From a virus, in IMG/VR virus record IMGVR_UViG_3300032271_000886, positions 1 through 22,386 of that record: a DNA stretch of 22,386 bases. The stretch is one strand, 5' to 3'. The position numbers and the translations under genes are program-made. Below the pieces are notes generated by a model that ran no database searches, was not told where the DNA came from, and saw only the letters and a program-made list of their open reading frames with translations. Of the stretch, positions 1 through 7,495 are shown piece by piece; the stretch's first letter is position 1; every line of letters starts with the position of its first letter.

Positions 1-269
1 AAAGCATTAGTGGTCATACGCACACCTTCAACCAATGGCTGTGCAAAGCCAAGGTTGTTGTAACGCATGAAGTTGATCTGAAGACCTGGTGCAACACCAA
101 GTTCGGTTTTCTTTACAGCAAACTGTTCGAAACGCAAAATTGGCATAGCCTGGAAAAGGATTTCCTTTGACCAAATCTGCTGAATCGCCTGAGTTAGCTG
201 CGAGTTTGTGCCTGAATAGGCAGTTGGGGACGCGGCAAGATTGCCTGTTCCCGTTAAAGCGCTAGCCAC
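1..269 (-). CDS. Major capsid protein, N4-gp56-like family (N-terminal 89 residues only)
   Basis: This is the start of the shell-forming coat protein; the rest lies beyond the left edge. The reading frame opens with a GTG at 269, preceded by AGGAG six bases upstream, and stays open to position 1. The visible part has a short disordered leader rich in Ala, Thr and Gly, then a helix (about residues 24-45), then a stretch ending in RYNNLGFAQPLVEG near residues 70-83. A pattern of this kind, with basic-aromatic residues followed by a loop ending in EGV, is typical of N4-gp56/P22-like HK97-fold capsid proteins. The position directly after a coiled-coil scaffold candidate and the portal supports the call. 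The family assignment is from the N-terminus alone, so it is probable, not certain. Confidence 0.75.
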   Translation of the reverse strand, partial: MASALTGTGNLAASPTAYSGTNSQLTQAIQQIWSKEILFQAMPILRFEQFAVKKTELGVAPGLQINFMRYNNLGFAQPLVEGVRMTTNA

Positions 270-307
270 TGATGACTCCTAATTTGATAATTAATTGATT
301 AATTGGG

Positions 308-1108
308 TTAATTGAACAGGCCCTTTGAACCACCTTGAGCCCGAGGACTCAAAAGCTGGGATCGATACTTAGCGTAATCATTCAGCGGCATAGCTGCAAT
401 TTCTTCAGCCGTAAACTGTCTGTTGCCCGTCTCGATGTCCAAAGGTCCAGCATTCGGAGGAGTTGTGACTCTCGTTCCTGCCATATCCCTTCGTGCAGCT
501 TGCGTAGCTTGCTGCACATTATCTAGGATACGGGAAGAACGTTCTTTAAGTCCTGCGATACTCTGTTCAATTTCTTCTGGTGAGTTACCTGTAATAAGGT
601 CTACAAGTTCAGGAATAATGTTTTCCTGCTCTTCTTGTACACGCTGGTTACGGTAGCTCTGCGTCTCCGCAAATGCCTTCTCACGTTCCAACAAAGCAAA
701 GGCACGTTCACGCTCGTTGCGCTCACGCTCCAACTGCTCCTGCCATTCAGATTCTTTAACCTTTAAAAGGTCTCGAACCTCTAGCTCTTCCTCTTGCTTG
801 CGCTTAGCTTCCTCAGCGTACTGAGTTTCAAGGGCCTCTTTTTCAGCAGCTCTAAGAGCTACTTCTTCGTCGCGATCCTTTTTAATAGCATCAAGTTCTT
901 CTTTGAGGCTGCTAATTTGAGGGTAAAGCTTATCCTTCTCCTGAGAGCGAACTCTAGCCAAGTCTTCCTCGGTGTAGAACTTACTCCCATTAAGAGATGG
1001 GGTGATCGAAGTAGTAGTCGGTGCGTCAACGCCCGTCGTTACTACCGCTGGAATAGTTCCTGCTTCCACCGCGAAGGCTTCAGCACTTGCATTTACAGTA
1101 TCAGACAT
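308..1108 (-). CDS. Putative capsid scaffolding protein
   Basis: A 266-residue protein with a low-complexity Ala/Thr/Val leader (about 1-40), a long, very charged Glu/Lys/Arg-rich heptad region (about 45-165) that should form an extended coiled coil, and a more polar C-terminal third ending in Gly-Leu-Phe-Asn. No enzyme motif is visible. Phage scaffolding proteins are typically helical, highly charged, and encoded between portal and major capsid genes, exactly where this gene sits; they guide capsid assembly inside the procapsid and then leave. The ATG at 1108 has AAGGA at a usual distance. A capsid maturation protease domain was looked for and not seen. The call rests on position and composition. 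Confidence 0.72.
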   Translation of the reverse strand: MSDTVNASAEAFAVEAGTIPAVVTTGVDAPTTTSITPSLNGSKFYTEEDLARVRSQEKDKLYPQISSLKEELDAIKKDRDEEVALRAAEKEALETQYAEEAKRKQEEELEVRDLLKVKESEWQEQLERERNERERAFALLEREKAFAETQSYRNQRVQEEQENIIPELVDLITGNSPEEIEQSIAGLKERSSRILDNVQQATQAARRDMAGTRVTTPPNAGPLDIETGNRQFTAEEIAAMPLNDYAKYRSQLLSPRAQGGSKGLFN

Positions 1109-1228
1109 ACTTGTATCCTTAATTTTCTCTGGGTCGTTTTCCGAAGTGTTAGCACATATGACCGAACAAATGTTTCTATATTAATTTTTGTATAAATAAG
1201 CAGTCTTGTCATAGTAAAACTCAACTGT
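1109..1228 (-). other. Intergenic leader between portal and scaffold genes
   Basis: This is 120 A/T-rich bases, unusually long for this tightly packed strand. It holds several AT-rich runs that could serve as a -10 element on the minus strand (around 1176-1200), but no convincing paired -35. It also contains the 12-base motif GTTTTCCGAAGT (1136-1147), found again at 7808-7819 ahead of the membrane-protein genes. An internal promoter or regulatory leader that boosts scaffold and capsid expression is plausible but unproven. Confidence 0.3.
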
Positions 1229-2953
1229 TTAGCTATACGTATCTTCTGACGGAACCCTTCGGTTTGGAAGGGTAGTGCCATAAGCTCGTGTAACTAGATC
1301 GATACGTAGCTGTTGCTCGGCTTGCTCTGTAGCAAGGAGTGCCTGGTCGATCATTGGAGGAGCGCCCATAGGAGCGCCTTCTTGCCCTGGAGGTGGGCCG
1401 CCTGGTTGACCTGGGGCCATAGGTACTGGTTGACCACCAAGGCCACCAGAAAGCATGCCTGTAAGCTGTGCGATAGTGTTTTCAATCTGGGTTTGTACCA
1501 GTTTAACTGCGCCATCAGCCTTAGCATCTGTCATCAATTCCATACGGATCTCTTCAAGCTTCTCGTATGGGAACTCTTCACCAAGGGCGCGTAAAGCTCC
1601 AGCCTTTGATTCCAAGCCCAAAGAAAGCTTGGTTTGAATCTCATTAAGCACAATCAGCTTATCTAGAGGAAGAGGAGGAAGGAAGTGCACGTAGTTTTGG
1701 TAGGTCAAAGGATCATTAGGATCAAGCATTTGAGCCTCACCCTGCTGCAACTGTCCATCAACAGTCGGGTTCCACATAAGAGTATCAGGCTCTTTAAGTG
1801 TTAGGTTAAGTAAGATTAGCTCATTGATGCGTTGAATACCGCGGCCATACTGAGTAGTTTTCTGGTTCCACTTGTTCATCAATGGCTGGAACTGGATAGA
1901 AAGTGCAACACCTGAAGTGTTAGAGATAGGCTGCGACATACCCAGCGCGGTCTCAGGAACACCAGTCATCTCGTGCATGGTCTTCTTGAGCATTGCTAAG
2001 AAGTCCATAGCGCCTTTTAGGCCCTGTGCGCCACCCTCAAGGTTAGTTACGCGGGCGTCCTTAGGAAGACCACCCCAGACTTTGTTAGCGCCTTTTTCTA
2101 ATTGACTAGCTTTAGCGCCAGTAATAACAGTTACTGGAGCGGCATGGTAATTAACAATATCAGCGACGTCAGTAGAAACTTCGTTATAAATACGGTTAAT
2201 TGGAATAATATCGTAACAATCAGACAAGCCCCAAGGACTACCAGAAATACGGACGTTAGGAATGTGGATAACTGGAATAGTGCCAAGCGGGTTAGGGCGC
2301 GAATCAATAAGTTCATCGTTGATATATTCTTCGATAATGTCATCAGTCAAGATCTCCGTGTAGGTAAAGACCTGACGAGTGCCTTCTAATGATGTGCCCC
2401 AAAAGCGGTATTTCAGCTTAAAACGAATAAGACGCTCACGGTCGTGCGGATGGAACTCAGGAAAACAGAAAGATGCGTTAAGTGGTAGGATTCTAACCTT
2501 ACCTGGGTGGAAACGACCCACGGAGTCTGTGTACGCTTCTTCGTAAGCTACCTTTACAAAACAATCTCCAGAAACGCCGCCCTGTTGACCCATTTCCCAA
2601 AGTACGGTGCCTTTGTCGTTGTCTACTTCCCAGACTCTCTCTAGTAGGTCTGGTACGATGCCCTCAGTCTGTTTAGGACTTCTAAAATGTACGCCGCGGC
2701 TAAAAGAGAAGTTAATAATATAATCCGTGATAGCACGGTAGTAGTTCATAACTACAGAAGGTTCACCAGCCTGACGGCGGTAAGAAGTATGGTGACCTAG
2801 ATACATAGCCCAGTTAAGCGAGTAACGGTTTAGACGAGGACCGTGAACCTCAAACTCTTCATCTGCAAGTTCTACAAGACCCAGAGGGGAAATTGAGATA
2901 GTTAAGTCGGAAGAAGCCGCCCTATAACTGGGCGGTGAGAAATCAATACTCAC
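1229..2953 (-). CDS. Portal protein
   Basis: A 574-residue protein that fits the SPP1 gp6-like/Gp6 portal family, the dodecameric ring at the capsid vertex through which DNA is packaged and to which the tail binds. Features matching portals are the length, the N-terminal segment with Arg/Tyr-rich helices (about 40-90), the acidic/aromatic core with a beta-rich wing (about 120-240), a conserved-looking HEMTGVPETALG segment near 340-350 (the clip/stem region of many portals), and a C-terminal tail rich in Gly, Pro and Gln (about 505-540). The start is a GTG at 2953 with AGAGGAAG upstream. It lies four genes after nothing but structural partners: terL, two small proteins, portal, scaffold, capsid. 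Confidence 0.88.
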   Translation of the reverse strand: MSIDFSPPSYRAASSDLTISISPLGLVELADEEFEVHGPRLNRYSLNWAMYLGHHTSYRRQAGEPSVVMNYYRAITDYIINFSFSRGVHFRSPKQTEGIVPDLLERVWEVDNDKGTVLWEMGQQGGVSGDCFVKVAYEEAYTDSVGRFHPGKVRILPLNASFCFPEFHPHDRERLIRFKLKYRFWGTSLEGTRQVFTYTEILTDDIIEEYINDELIDSRPNPLGTIPVIHIPNVRISGSPWGLSDCYDIIPINRIYNEVSTDVADIVNYHAAPVTVITGAKASQLEKGANKVWGGLPKDARVTNLEGGAQGLKGAMDFLAMLKKTMHEMTGVPETALGMSQPISNTSGVALSIQFQPLMNKWNQKTTQYGRGIQRINELILLNLTLKEPDTLMWNPTVDGQLQQGEAQMLDPNDPLTYQNYVHFLPPLPLDKLIVLNEIQTKLSLGLESKAGALRALGEEFPYEKLEEIRMELMTDAKADGAVKLVQTQIENTIAQLTGMLSGGLGGQPVPMAPGQPGGPPPGQEGAPMGAPPMIDQALLATEQAEQQLRIDLVTRAYGTTLPNRRVPSEDTYS

Positions 2954-3000
2954 TTAGCTTCCTCTCTGGTAAACATATTAATGATACCATAAAAATAATA

Positions 3001-3312
3001 CTATCCACGAAAACGTTCGCCACGGATACCGCCACGACCAACTGGCTTGGTTACCTTTTCTTTTTGAGCGGCAATACGTTTATCAATTGACTCTTGCACG
3101 TAATCGCGGAAACGTGGGTCAACATCTTTTTCGTGATCAACAAAACTTCCACCAGATTGAGAATAGTGACTGTGTACCCAGTGAGCCGCGGCTGGAGAAG
3201 GGTAAACACGAAAGCGTGATTTAGCTTGTGCTACGTACATGTTCCAAAGTTTAGGATTAGCAGGGTACTGCTTTGGTCCTTCTTGGACCGCTTTACCTTG
3301 AATAAGAGCCAT
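3001..3312 (-). CDS. Small conserved-type protein, DUF5872-like, in head gene block
   Basis: This 103-residue basic protein has a central pattern with Trp-x-x-Tyr-Val-x-x-Ala-Lys-x-x-Phe-x-Val-Tyr-Pro-Ser (about residues 23-39), then Trp-Val-x-x-x-Tyr and a Gly-Gly. A similar pattern is found in DUF5872-type domains, small modules of unknown role seen in phage and viral proteins. The C-terminus is Arg/Gly-rich and may bind nucleic acid. It sits between the 134-residue gene and portal, behind a hairpin (3327-3351), with AAGGA before the ATG. I do not know its function; a minor head or packaging-associated protein is a guess from position. The family link is from memory of the motif and needs a profile search. 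Confidence 0.6.
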   Translation of the reverse strand: MALIQGKAVQEGPKQYPANPKLWNMYVAQAKSRFRVYPSPAAAHWVHSHYSQSGGSFVDHEKDVDPRFRDYVQESIDKRIAAQKEKVTKPVGRGGIRGERFRG

Positions 3313-3326
3313 ATTAAATCCTTAAG

Positions 3327-3351
3327 CCCCTCCGCTTTAAAGGCGGAGGGG
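3327..3351 (-). terminator. GC-rich intergenic hairpin, possible weak terminator or RNA processing site
   Basis: A perfect 9-bp inverted repeat (cccctccgc / gcggagggg) with a 7-base loop sits between the stop of the 134-residue gene (3369) and the start of the 103-residue gene (3312). On the minus strand the stem is followed by CTTAAGGATT, which is the Shine-Dalgarno of the next gene and not a T-run. It may therefore act as a 3' stabilising or attenuating stem and not as a full terminator. Confidence 0.55.
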
Positions 3352-3368
3352 ACTTTTAGGTAGCGAGT

Positions 3369-3773
3369 CTAGTCTTGAACGACGGCTGGGTTCAAACGGT
3401 ATTGATGACCGCCGTCACGGAATACTTCTTCAAAGTGGTTATCGCCATGATCAGCAAATGCTTCAGAAGCAAAGTCAACAAGTACTGTTGGCGCTTCTAC
3501 CCAAGCCGCAGAGCCGACGTGTGCGCGTTCACGCATGGTCTCCTCTGGGAACTTTTCGAATACGTTTGCGTTATGGTTAACACGGCCTGGTGCTGGCATG
3601 TAGCCCTGCATAGCGCCCTTGGTAAATTCCATAGGGACATCCGTGTCGGTGGCGATACCTTCTTCAAAACGAAGTGGTCCACGCTGTCCTGGCAATGCAG
3701 GACTGAAGGTGCGGTCGTAAATAGTACCTGTCTTCTCAGGGAACTGAGGGGCAGGTGCAATGATCTCTGACAT
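3369..3773 (-). CDS. Hypothetical protein between terL and portal
   Basis: A 134-residue acidic protein of unknown function. It is rich in Pro, Phe, Glu and Asn, has no predicted membrane segment and no cysteine, and carries a Pro-rich N-terminus (about 6-35) that looks extended. The ATG at 3773 has AAGGAG upstream. The gene lies 83 bases after terL and is followed by a stable hairpin. Small genes between terL and portal often encode head decoration, completion or packaging-related factors, but nothing in this sequence allows a choice. Confidence 0.7.
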   Translation of the reverse strand: MSEIIAPAPQFPEKTGTIYDRTFSPALPGQRGPLRFEEGIATDTDVPMEFTKGAMQGYMPAPGRVNHNANVFEKFPEETMRERAHVGSAAWVEAPTVLVDFASEAFADHGDNHFEEVFRDGGHQYRLNPAVVQD

Positions 3774-3856
3774 ATGGAGATACTCCTTAATTAAGGGTTG
3801 AGGTTCCTCATTTAAATTGTGCCCTGTATTGGGGCAAATGTCAGACTAAACTCAAA

Positions 3857-5437
3857 CTACCTTGAGTAAAATGGATTACTAGATACCTCGGCTTCAACCA
3901 TGGTCATATCCAATGTAAGTACACAAGCAATAGCTAAAGAGTCGGCGTAGTCGTCATGTGCGTGAGCCTCATCGGGAGCTGCAGCCATGAAATTAGGGCC
4001 TTTAAACTTAGTCTCTAGGTCTGTCATTTGCTGGTAAAAACGCTTCCACGTACGCAGACGACGGGTCTTGGCATGGTTAGGAAACCCAATCATACGGCGG
4101 TCAATAAGAGCCTTAAGGTGCTTCCAGCGTTTTGACTGCTCTGTTGGGCTACTGGTTAGGGAAATAACTTCTGCTCTAGGTAATAGCAGTTTAAGGCGTT
4201 GGGCTACTGCGTCACCGACACCATTAGCGTCAATACCTACCATGAAAACGTTGTAATTGGCTAAGAAGTTAACAATCTGGAAGTACTGGTCTTCCCAGTC
4301 ATCTCCTTGGATCTCCATCCAATTAAGCACACGGTGGTCGTAAAAACCAAATTCATCTGGTCTATCCCAGTCTACCCAGACCACAGTAACAACTGTAGAG
4401 TCCATCTTACGAGCGGGGTCAATCCCTACAACTACAGGGCTACGGTGGTAAGACCTAACAATTTCCATACTGGTATCGCCAAGTTCTTCCATAACTGTAG
4501 ATGTAATGAACATACCCTTTTCAAGCATCCACTTACAGTTGTAAGACATCTGGAACTCGTCGGAATCTTCACCAATACGAAGCTTTTCTTTTTCAATAAA
4601 CTTAGCGTATTTAGAGTTAACTTTAGATACGTCTCTCCAGTCCCACTGGAAATGGTTCTGTCTCTTACCTCGGGATGTCTGGGTACGTTTATTTAATTGA
4701 ATAGACTTGTAGAAGTTATTTTTGGTATTAGACGGGGTACCTGTTTTAACCATAGTTCCCGCGTAGTACGCAAGCATAGGGGAAATTGATTTGTCAACCA
4801 TGTGGTCGTCTGCCCCCTGACACTCGTCAATAACGATAAGGTGGAAGGACTTAGATTCAATTTTAGCGCGAGGGTTCGCGGTCATCATCATCATGGTAGA
4901 GCCCGAATTCTTTAGGCGGATCTGTCTTGTAACACCAGGGACTCTACCCAAAGTATCATCAATCTCTGGATCTCCAAGGATGTCTAAAGCTCTCTCAGAG
5001 CTAAGCCGATCCACCGTTCTACCAAATAGAGTTTCTACCTGACCTTCAACAGGAGCAAACAGTCCAATCCAAATACCGTCTTTAAACTGACCTAGTAGGT
5101 CTGGGTACATCTTTGCAAGTCGTGGTAACAAGACCATTAGGGTTGCCACGGTGTTGGCAATAGTCTCTGATTTTCCAGACTGGCGGGCGGCTAGGGCCGT
5201 TACTTCCGCGCTATCATTGATAATTACAGATTCCATGATACGCCTAGCTAAAGGAACCTGGTATGGGTGAAGCTCATACCCTACAAGCGCATTCATGAAT
5301 TGCATCATCTTATCGATGAGCTTGTTAACGAACTCTTTAGATAGTTCGTCTGCCTCTTCTGTATCAATATCCTCTTGCTCAACGGTTTCGTAAAGACCGT
5401 CTTCTCCAGAGTCTATGTAAAACTGGTGTTCACTCAT
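3857..5437 (-). CDS. terL: Terminase large subunit (ATPase and nuclease)
   Basis: The motor that pumps phage DNA into the procapsid through the portal and cuts it. The 526-residue length is normal for TerL. N-terminal ATPase: Walker A-like ARQSGKSE at about 84-91 and Walker B LIVIDEC at 200-206, whose Asp204-Glu205 pair binds magnesium and activates water; a coupling motif KTGTPS follows at 231-236. C-terminal RNase H-like nuclease: VVGIDPA (Asp340), VGIDANG (Asp403) and a third acidic cluster HDDYADS (about 494-500). All catalytic elements appear present. An acidic stretch precedes the ATPase domain. The gene starts a new transcript after the terminator at 5486-5531; no small-terminase gene was recognised nearby. 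Confidence 0.95.
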   Translation of the reverse strand: MSEHQFYIDSGEDGLYETVEQEDIDTEEADELSKEFVNKLIDKMMQFMNALVGYELHPYQVPLARRIMESVIINDSAEVTALAARQSGKSETIANTVATLMVLLPRLAKMYPDLLGQFKDGIWIGLFAPVEGQVETLFGRTVDRLSSERALDILGDPEIDDTLGRVPGVTRQIRLKNSGSTMMMMTANPRAKIESKSFHLIVIDECQGADDHMVDKSISPMLAYYAGTMVKTGTPSNTKNNFYKSIQLNKRTQTSRGKRQNHFQWDWRDVSKVNSKYAKFIEKEKLRIGEDSDEFQMSYNCKWMLEKGMFITSTVMEELGDTSMEIVRSYHRSPVVVGIDPARKMDSTVVTVVWVDWDRPDEFGFYDHRVLNWMEIQGDDWEDQYFQIVNFLANYNVFMVGIDANGVGDAVAQRLKLLLPRAEVISLTSSPTEQSKRWKHLKALIDRRMIGFPNHAKTRRLRTWKRFYQQMTDLETKFKGPNFMAAAPDEAHAHDDYADSLAIACVLTLDMTMVEAEVSSNPFYSR

Positions 5438-5481
5438 GTGTTGTCCAAACTGGTAAATCGGTTACTTATAGTTTACAGTAA

Positions 5482-5531
5482 TAAAAAAGAGGCCCTAGTG
5501 CGAAAGGAGGGAAATTCACTAGGGCCTCTTT
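5482..5531 (-). terminator. Strong intrinsic terminator upstream of terL
   Basis: A perfect 15-bp inverted repeat (5486-5500 with 5517-5531) encloses a 16-base loop. Read on the minus strand, the stem is followed at once by TTTTTTATT, a classic intrinsic terminator. It ends the message of the five small genes at 7160-5569, and implies that terL is transcribed from a promoter between here and 5438 or by read-through. Confidence 0.85.
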
Positions 5532-5568
5532 GCCACCATAGGAGAGGGAAGAGGTAAGGCACTTACTA

Positions 5569-5817
5569 CTATACCATAAATCTGGCGTGTAATTCCGAAA
5601 CCAAAGCGTTCACGGCTTCTGCTCCGATAAGTGCTTCGTCTAAATGTAACTTATCGCCAGAACTAGCATAACTACTCATACTGCGACTAGTCTCAGATAA
5701 TGCCTGATCGATCCAAGAACTCAGGTCTGGAGTTGCAATCTTTGATACCCTATTAGCCAGCTTTTCAGGAAAAGGTTTTGTTAGAGGGTCTGGCTTACGC
5801 CAAAATGCTAATCCCAT
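5569..5817 (-). CDS. Hypothetical small protein
   Basis: An 82-residue, apparently soluble protein with no domain I recognise. The N-terminus carries a Trp-Arg-Lys-Pro segment, the middle is Ser-rich (about 34-54), and the C-terminal half should be helical. It overlaps the preceding gene by ten bases and is the last gene before the terminator at 5486-5531, so it belongs to the five-gene unit 7160-5569. Function unknown. Confidence 0.65.
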   Translation of the reverse strand: MGLAFWRKPDPLTKPFPEKLANRVSKIATPDLSSWIDQALSETSRSMSSYASSGDKLHLDEALIGAEAVNALVSELHARFMV

Positions 5818-6071
5818 TCCAGCAGTTCCTCTACAGAAACATCCAATTTACGCCCCCAGATTGCAGCGGTTAAAGCGTCGTCTTCATCTTGACTATGCTT
5901 CCACCACCCAATAACAAGAGCTGGTTTGGTAAACGGTAGACGGAATACTAAACAACTGCCATTACGAAATGGCTCTTCAATTTCATTTGTCCAGCCAATT
6001 TCTACAACAGGTAGTGGTTTACGGTGCGGGTATTTTAACCCTGTTACGTATATTGGTCCAATGTTTAGCAT
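5808..6071 (-). CDS. Hypothetical small protein
   Basis: An 87-residue protein with a beta-rich look: alternating hydrophobics in the first 60 residues and several aromatic pairs (VIGWWKHS at about 53-60), then an acidic helix to the end (EELLEWD). It has no cysteines and no membrane segment. The start overlaps the end of the KTSC gene by one base (TAATG) and its end overlaps the next gene, consistent with coupled translation. No family is recognised. Confidence 0.65.
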   Translation of the reverse strand: MLNIGPIYVTGLKYPHRKPLPVVEIGWTNEIEEPFRNGSCLVFRLPFTKPALVIGWWKHSQDEDDALTAAIWGRKLDVSVEELLEWD

Positions 6072-6571
6072 TAAGCAATATCTCCATGGGGTGACGGACT
6101 TCTCGATATAGTAGGTAAGTTTAGCTCATTCAGAGGCACATTTTGGACGCCGCGTGTTTCGCCCTTACGTTGGGTGCCTCTAGTTAGTTGCTGCATACGA
6201 GCAGCATCTCTGGCAACAGTGTTCAAAGTAGCCCTTTGACGAGACGACATTTGACCCATATCCACAGGGCCCATATCGTAAACTCCAGAGTCAAACCCGT
6301 TAGATTTTAAGAATCTACCTTTAGAGAATGCGGACTTAAAGTCTAACCATACATCCTCTGGAACATCGTAGTAGTTCCACCATACGTTCTTAGGGAACAC
6401 CACAGTCATTGTTTTAGTGTTTCTATCGTACCCCGCCGCTACAGTTCTTGGGTTTTGTGGGTTAATAGTAGATGTGCCCTTTAGTTCCAACTTAGCGAAT
6501 TGAGTAGCATCGTGGGTATCAAAATCCCCGTCATCTTCTAGCATAGACAGCTCGTCTGGGTTAACAGCCAC
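6071..6571 (-). CDS. KTSC-domain protein
   Basis: This protein contains a KTSC domain (about residues 40-92 with the start used here): Val-Ala-Ala-Gly-Tyr-Asp, a strand Met-Thr-Val-Val-Phe, Tyr-Tyr-Asp-Val-Pro, then SKGRFL. KTSC modules are short, named for their Lys-Thr-Ser-Cys-like signature, and occur in phage and bacterial proteins, often with nucleic-acid enzymes; their role is not established. The remainder is a polar, Arg/Gln-rich C-terminal tail. An upstream in-frame GTG at 6628 would extend the frame by 19 codons but overlap its neighbour by 58 bases. I prefer the GTG at 6571, which has GGAG five bases before it and overlaps the previous stop as TAGTG, giving 166 residues. Confidence 0.75.
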   Translation of the reverse strand: MAVNPDELSMLEDDGDFDTHDATQFAKLELKGTSTINPQNPRTVAAGYDRNTKTMTVVFPKNVWWNYYDVPEDVWLDFKSAFSKGRFLKSNGFDSGVYDMGPVDMGQMSSRQRATLNTVARDAARMQQLTRGTQRKGETRGVQNVPLNELNLPTISRSPSPHGDIA

Positions 6572-6894
6572 TATTTCTCCATGCTTGATAGTACTTGACG
6601 TTGTTTGTAACCGCCTGTGGAACGCCACATCTTGTGCCAGTTCTTTTTAAACTTAGCAGCGTGTTTTTCTGGTATTGGTTCCCAATTAGTCCAGGCGTCT
6701 GTATTATGTGGAGTTACTAAAGACACGGTTCCAGGCTTTGCTCCGCCTTCTACAGCTCCTTTTGGAGTTACGGCAAATCTAAACGCTTTACCGTAATGAG
6801 TATCCCAGTCAGGAGCATCAGCGCCAGTATCTGCCATTGTTTCAGGAGATGCTGTCATAGATGGATCTAAAGAGAATTGGGGTCCTTTATCCAT
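6571..6894 (-). CDS. Hypothetical small protein upstream of KTSC gene
   Basis: This 107-residue protein is of unknown function. It has a Met/Ser/Asp-rich, probably flexible N-terminus, a middle region with strands (AFRFAVTP, GTVSLVTP) and a basic, Trp/Lys-rich C-terminal helix region (about 80-100). A GTG at 6906 would add four residues; the ATG at 6894 is chosen because it forms a TAATG junction with the preceding gene and has GAGGAG just upstream, although the spacing is short. It ends in TAGTG with the KTSC gene. Confidence 0.68.
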   Translation of the reverse strand: MDKGPQFSLDPSMTASPETMADTGADAPDWDTHYGKAFRFAVTPKGAVEGGAKPGTVSLVTPHNTDAWTNWEPIPEKHAAKFKKNWHKMWRSTGGYKQRQVLSSMEK

Positions 6895-7160
6895 TACTCC
6901 TCGCACTCATGTAGTTCGGTCTCATCCTCGCGGACTCGTGCGTGACAGTCGTAGCAACGAAGCCACATAGGAGGCTCAAAGTTATTTTGGGCAGTAGCAC
7001 CTAACCTAAAATCAGAACCATCTTCAGGCATTGCCTGCTCATATTCATAGTTAACAGGTTCTTGCCTAAACAACTCAGCAGGAAATGGGCCTTGTGGGCG
7101 GGTTACTCTGGAGGGCACAGGATGGCCCTGGAAGGTCTCTACAGTACGTATGACGTGCAT
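6894..7160 (-). CDS. Hypothetical small protein with C-terminal Cys/His cluster
   Basis: An 88-residue protein whose first 60 residues are polar and Pro/Glu-rich. The last 20 carry Cys69-x2-Cys72-His73 and His84-x-Cys86, a pattern able to hold one zinc ion. Similar short C-terminal zinc knuckles occur in many small phage proteins that bind nucleic acid or protein. It is the first gene of the five-gene unit ending at 5569 and starts just downstream of the terminator at 7176-7200. Function unknown. Confidence 0.65.
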   Translation of the reverse strand: MHVIRTVETFQGHPVPSRVTRPQGPFPAELFRQEPVNYEYEQAMPEDGSDFRLGATAQNNFEPPMWLRCYDCHARVREDETELHECEE

Positions 7161-7174
7161 GATACAAGAATAGC

Positions 7175-7200
7175 AAAAGGGAGGGCTCTACGCCCTCCCT
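7175..7200 (-). terminator. Intrinsic terminator after the membrane-protein gene pair
   Basis: An 8-bp perfect stem (7179-7186 with 7192-7199) and a 5-base loop. On the minus strand it is preceded by TTTAGG and followed by TTTTGC. It lies 15 bases after the stop of the gene at 7215-7484 and should end that message, separating it from the next five-gene unit. Confidence 0.75.
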
Positions 7201-7214
7201 AAAGCAATTTAAAG

Positions 7215-7484
7215 CTACTTAGCGGACTTCTTAGGCGCCCTAGCTGCCTCAGCAACTACTTCAGATACAACTGAAGCTACCTGTGGAGGAAGGTACCCAA
7301 TTCCAAACTTAACTTCTTTAGGATTAAGCGCAGCAAGTACTGGCCCAAATACGCCAGCAAGAGCAGCAATTACTAGATCTTTTGGCGTAGTAGTTCCTGC
7401 AATAATAGCAGCACCTACTGCGGCTACAGCGGCGTAGACGTAATGCTGAGCAATAGCTAACACTTGATTCTTAGTGAGTTTCAT
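7215..7484 (-). CDS. Small membrane protein, candidate holin
   Basis: An 89-residue protein with two hydrophobic segments (about 14-30 and 36-53) joined by a short polar turn containing Pro-Lys-Asp, a charged N-terminus and a C-terminal tail ending in Pro-Lys-Lys-Ser-Ala-Lys. Size, two-helix layout and basic tail fit class II-like holins, which form lesions in the inner membrane at lysis. It has an AGGAGA ribosome site before the ATG and is followed by a terminator. It is paired with another small membrane protein just upstream, as in many actinobacteriophage lysis cassettes. No endolysin gene is adjacent, so the holin call is not proved. Confidence 0.6.
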   Translation of the reverse strand: MKLTKNQVLAIAQHYVYAAVAAVGAAIIAGTTTPKDLVIAALAGVFGPVLAALNPKEVKFGIGYLPPQVASVVSEVVAEAARAPKKSAK

Positions 7485-7495
7485 AGTTCTCCTGT

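Noticed and set aside
1093-1281. Minus-strand frame of 62 codons across the portal/scaffold gap
   Set aside because: It overlaps both real genes in other frames, and its product has no coding-like features beyond what the overlapping genes force.
2954-3000. 8-codon frame ending in GTGA at the portal start
   Set aside because: Could be a leader peptide, but length and lack of a ribosome site give no support.
4307-4696. 129-codon plus-strand frame opposite terL
   Set aside because: It lies wholly inside a well-identified terL gene, without promoter or ribosome site.
5438-5481. Promoter for terL with a TATAAG -10-like box
   Set aside because: No matching -35 at a suitable distance; left out as a feature.
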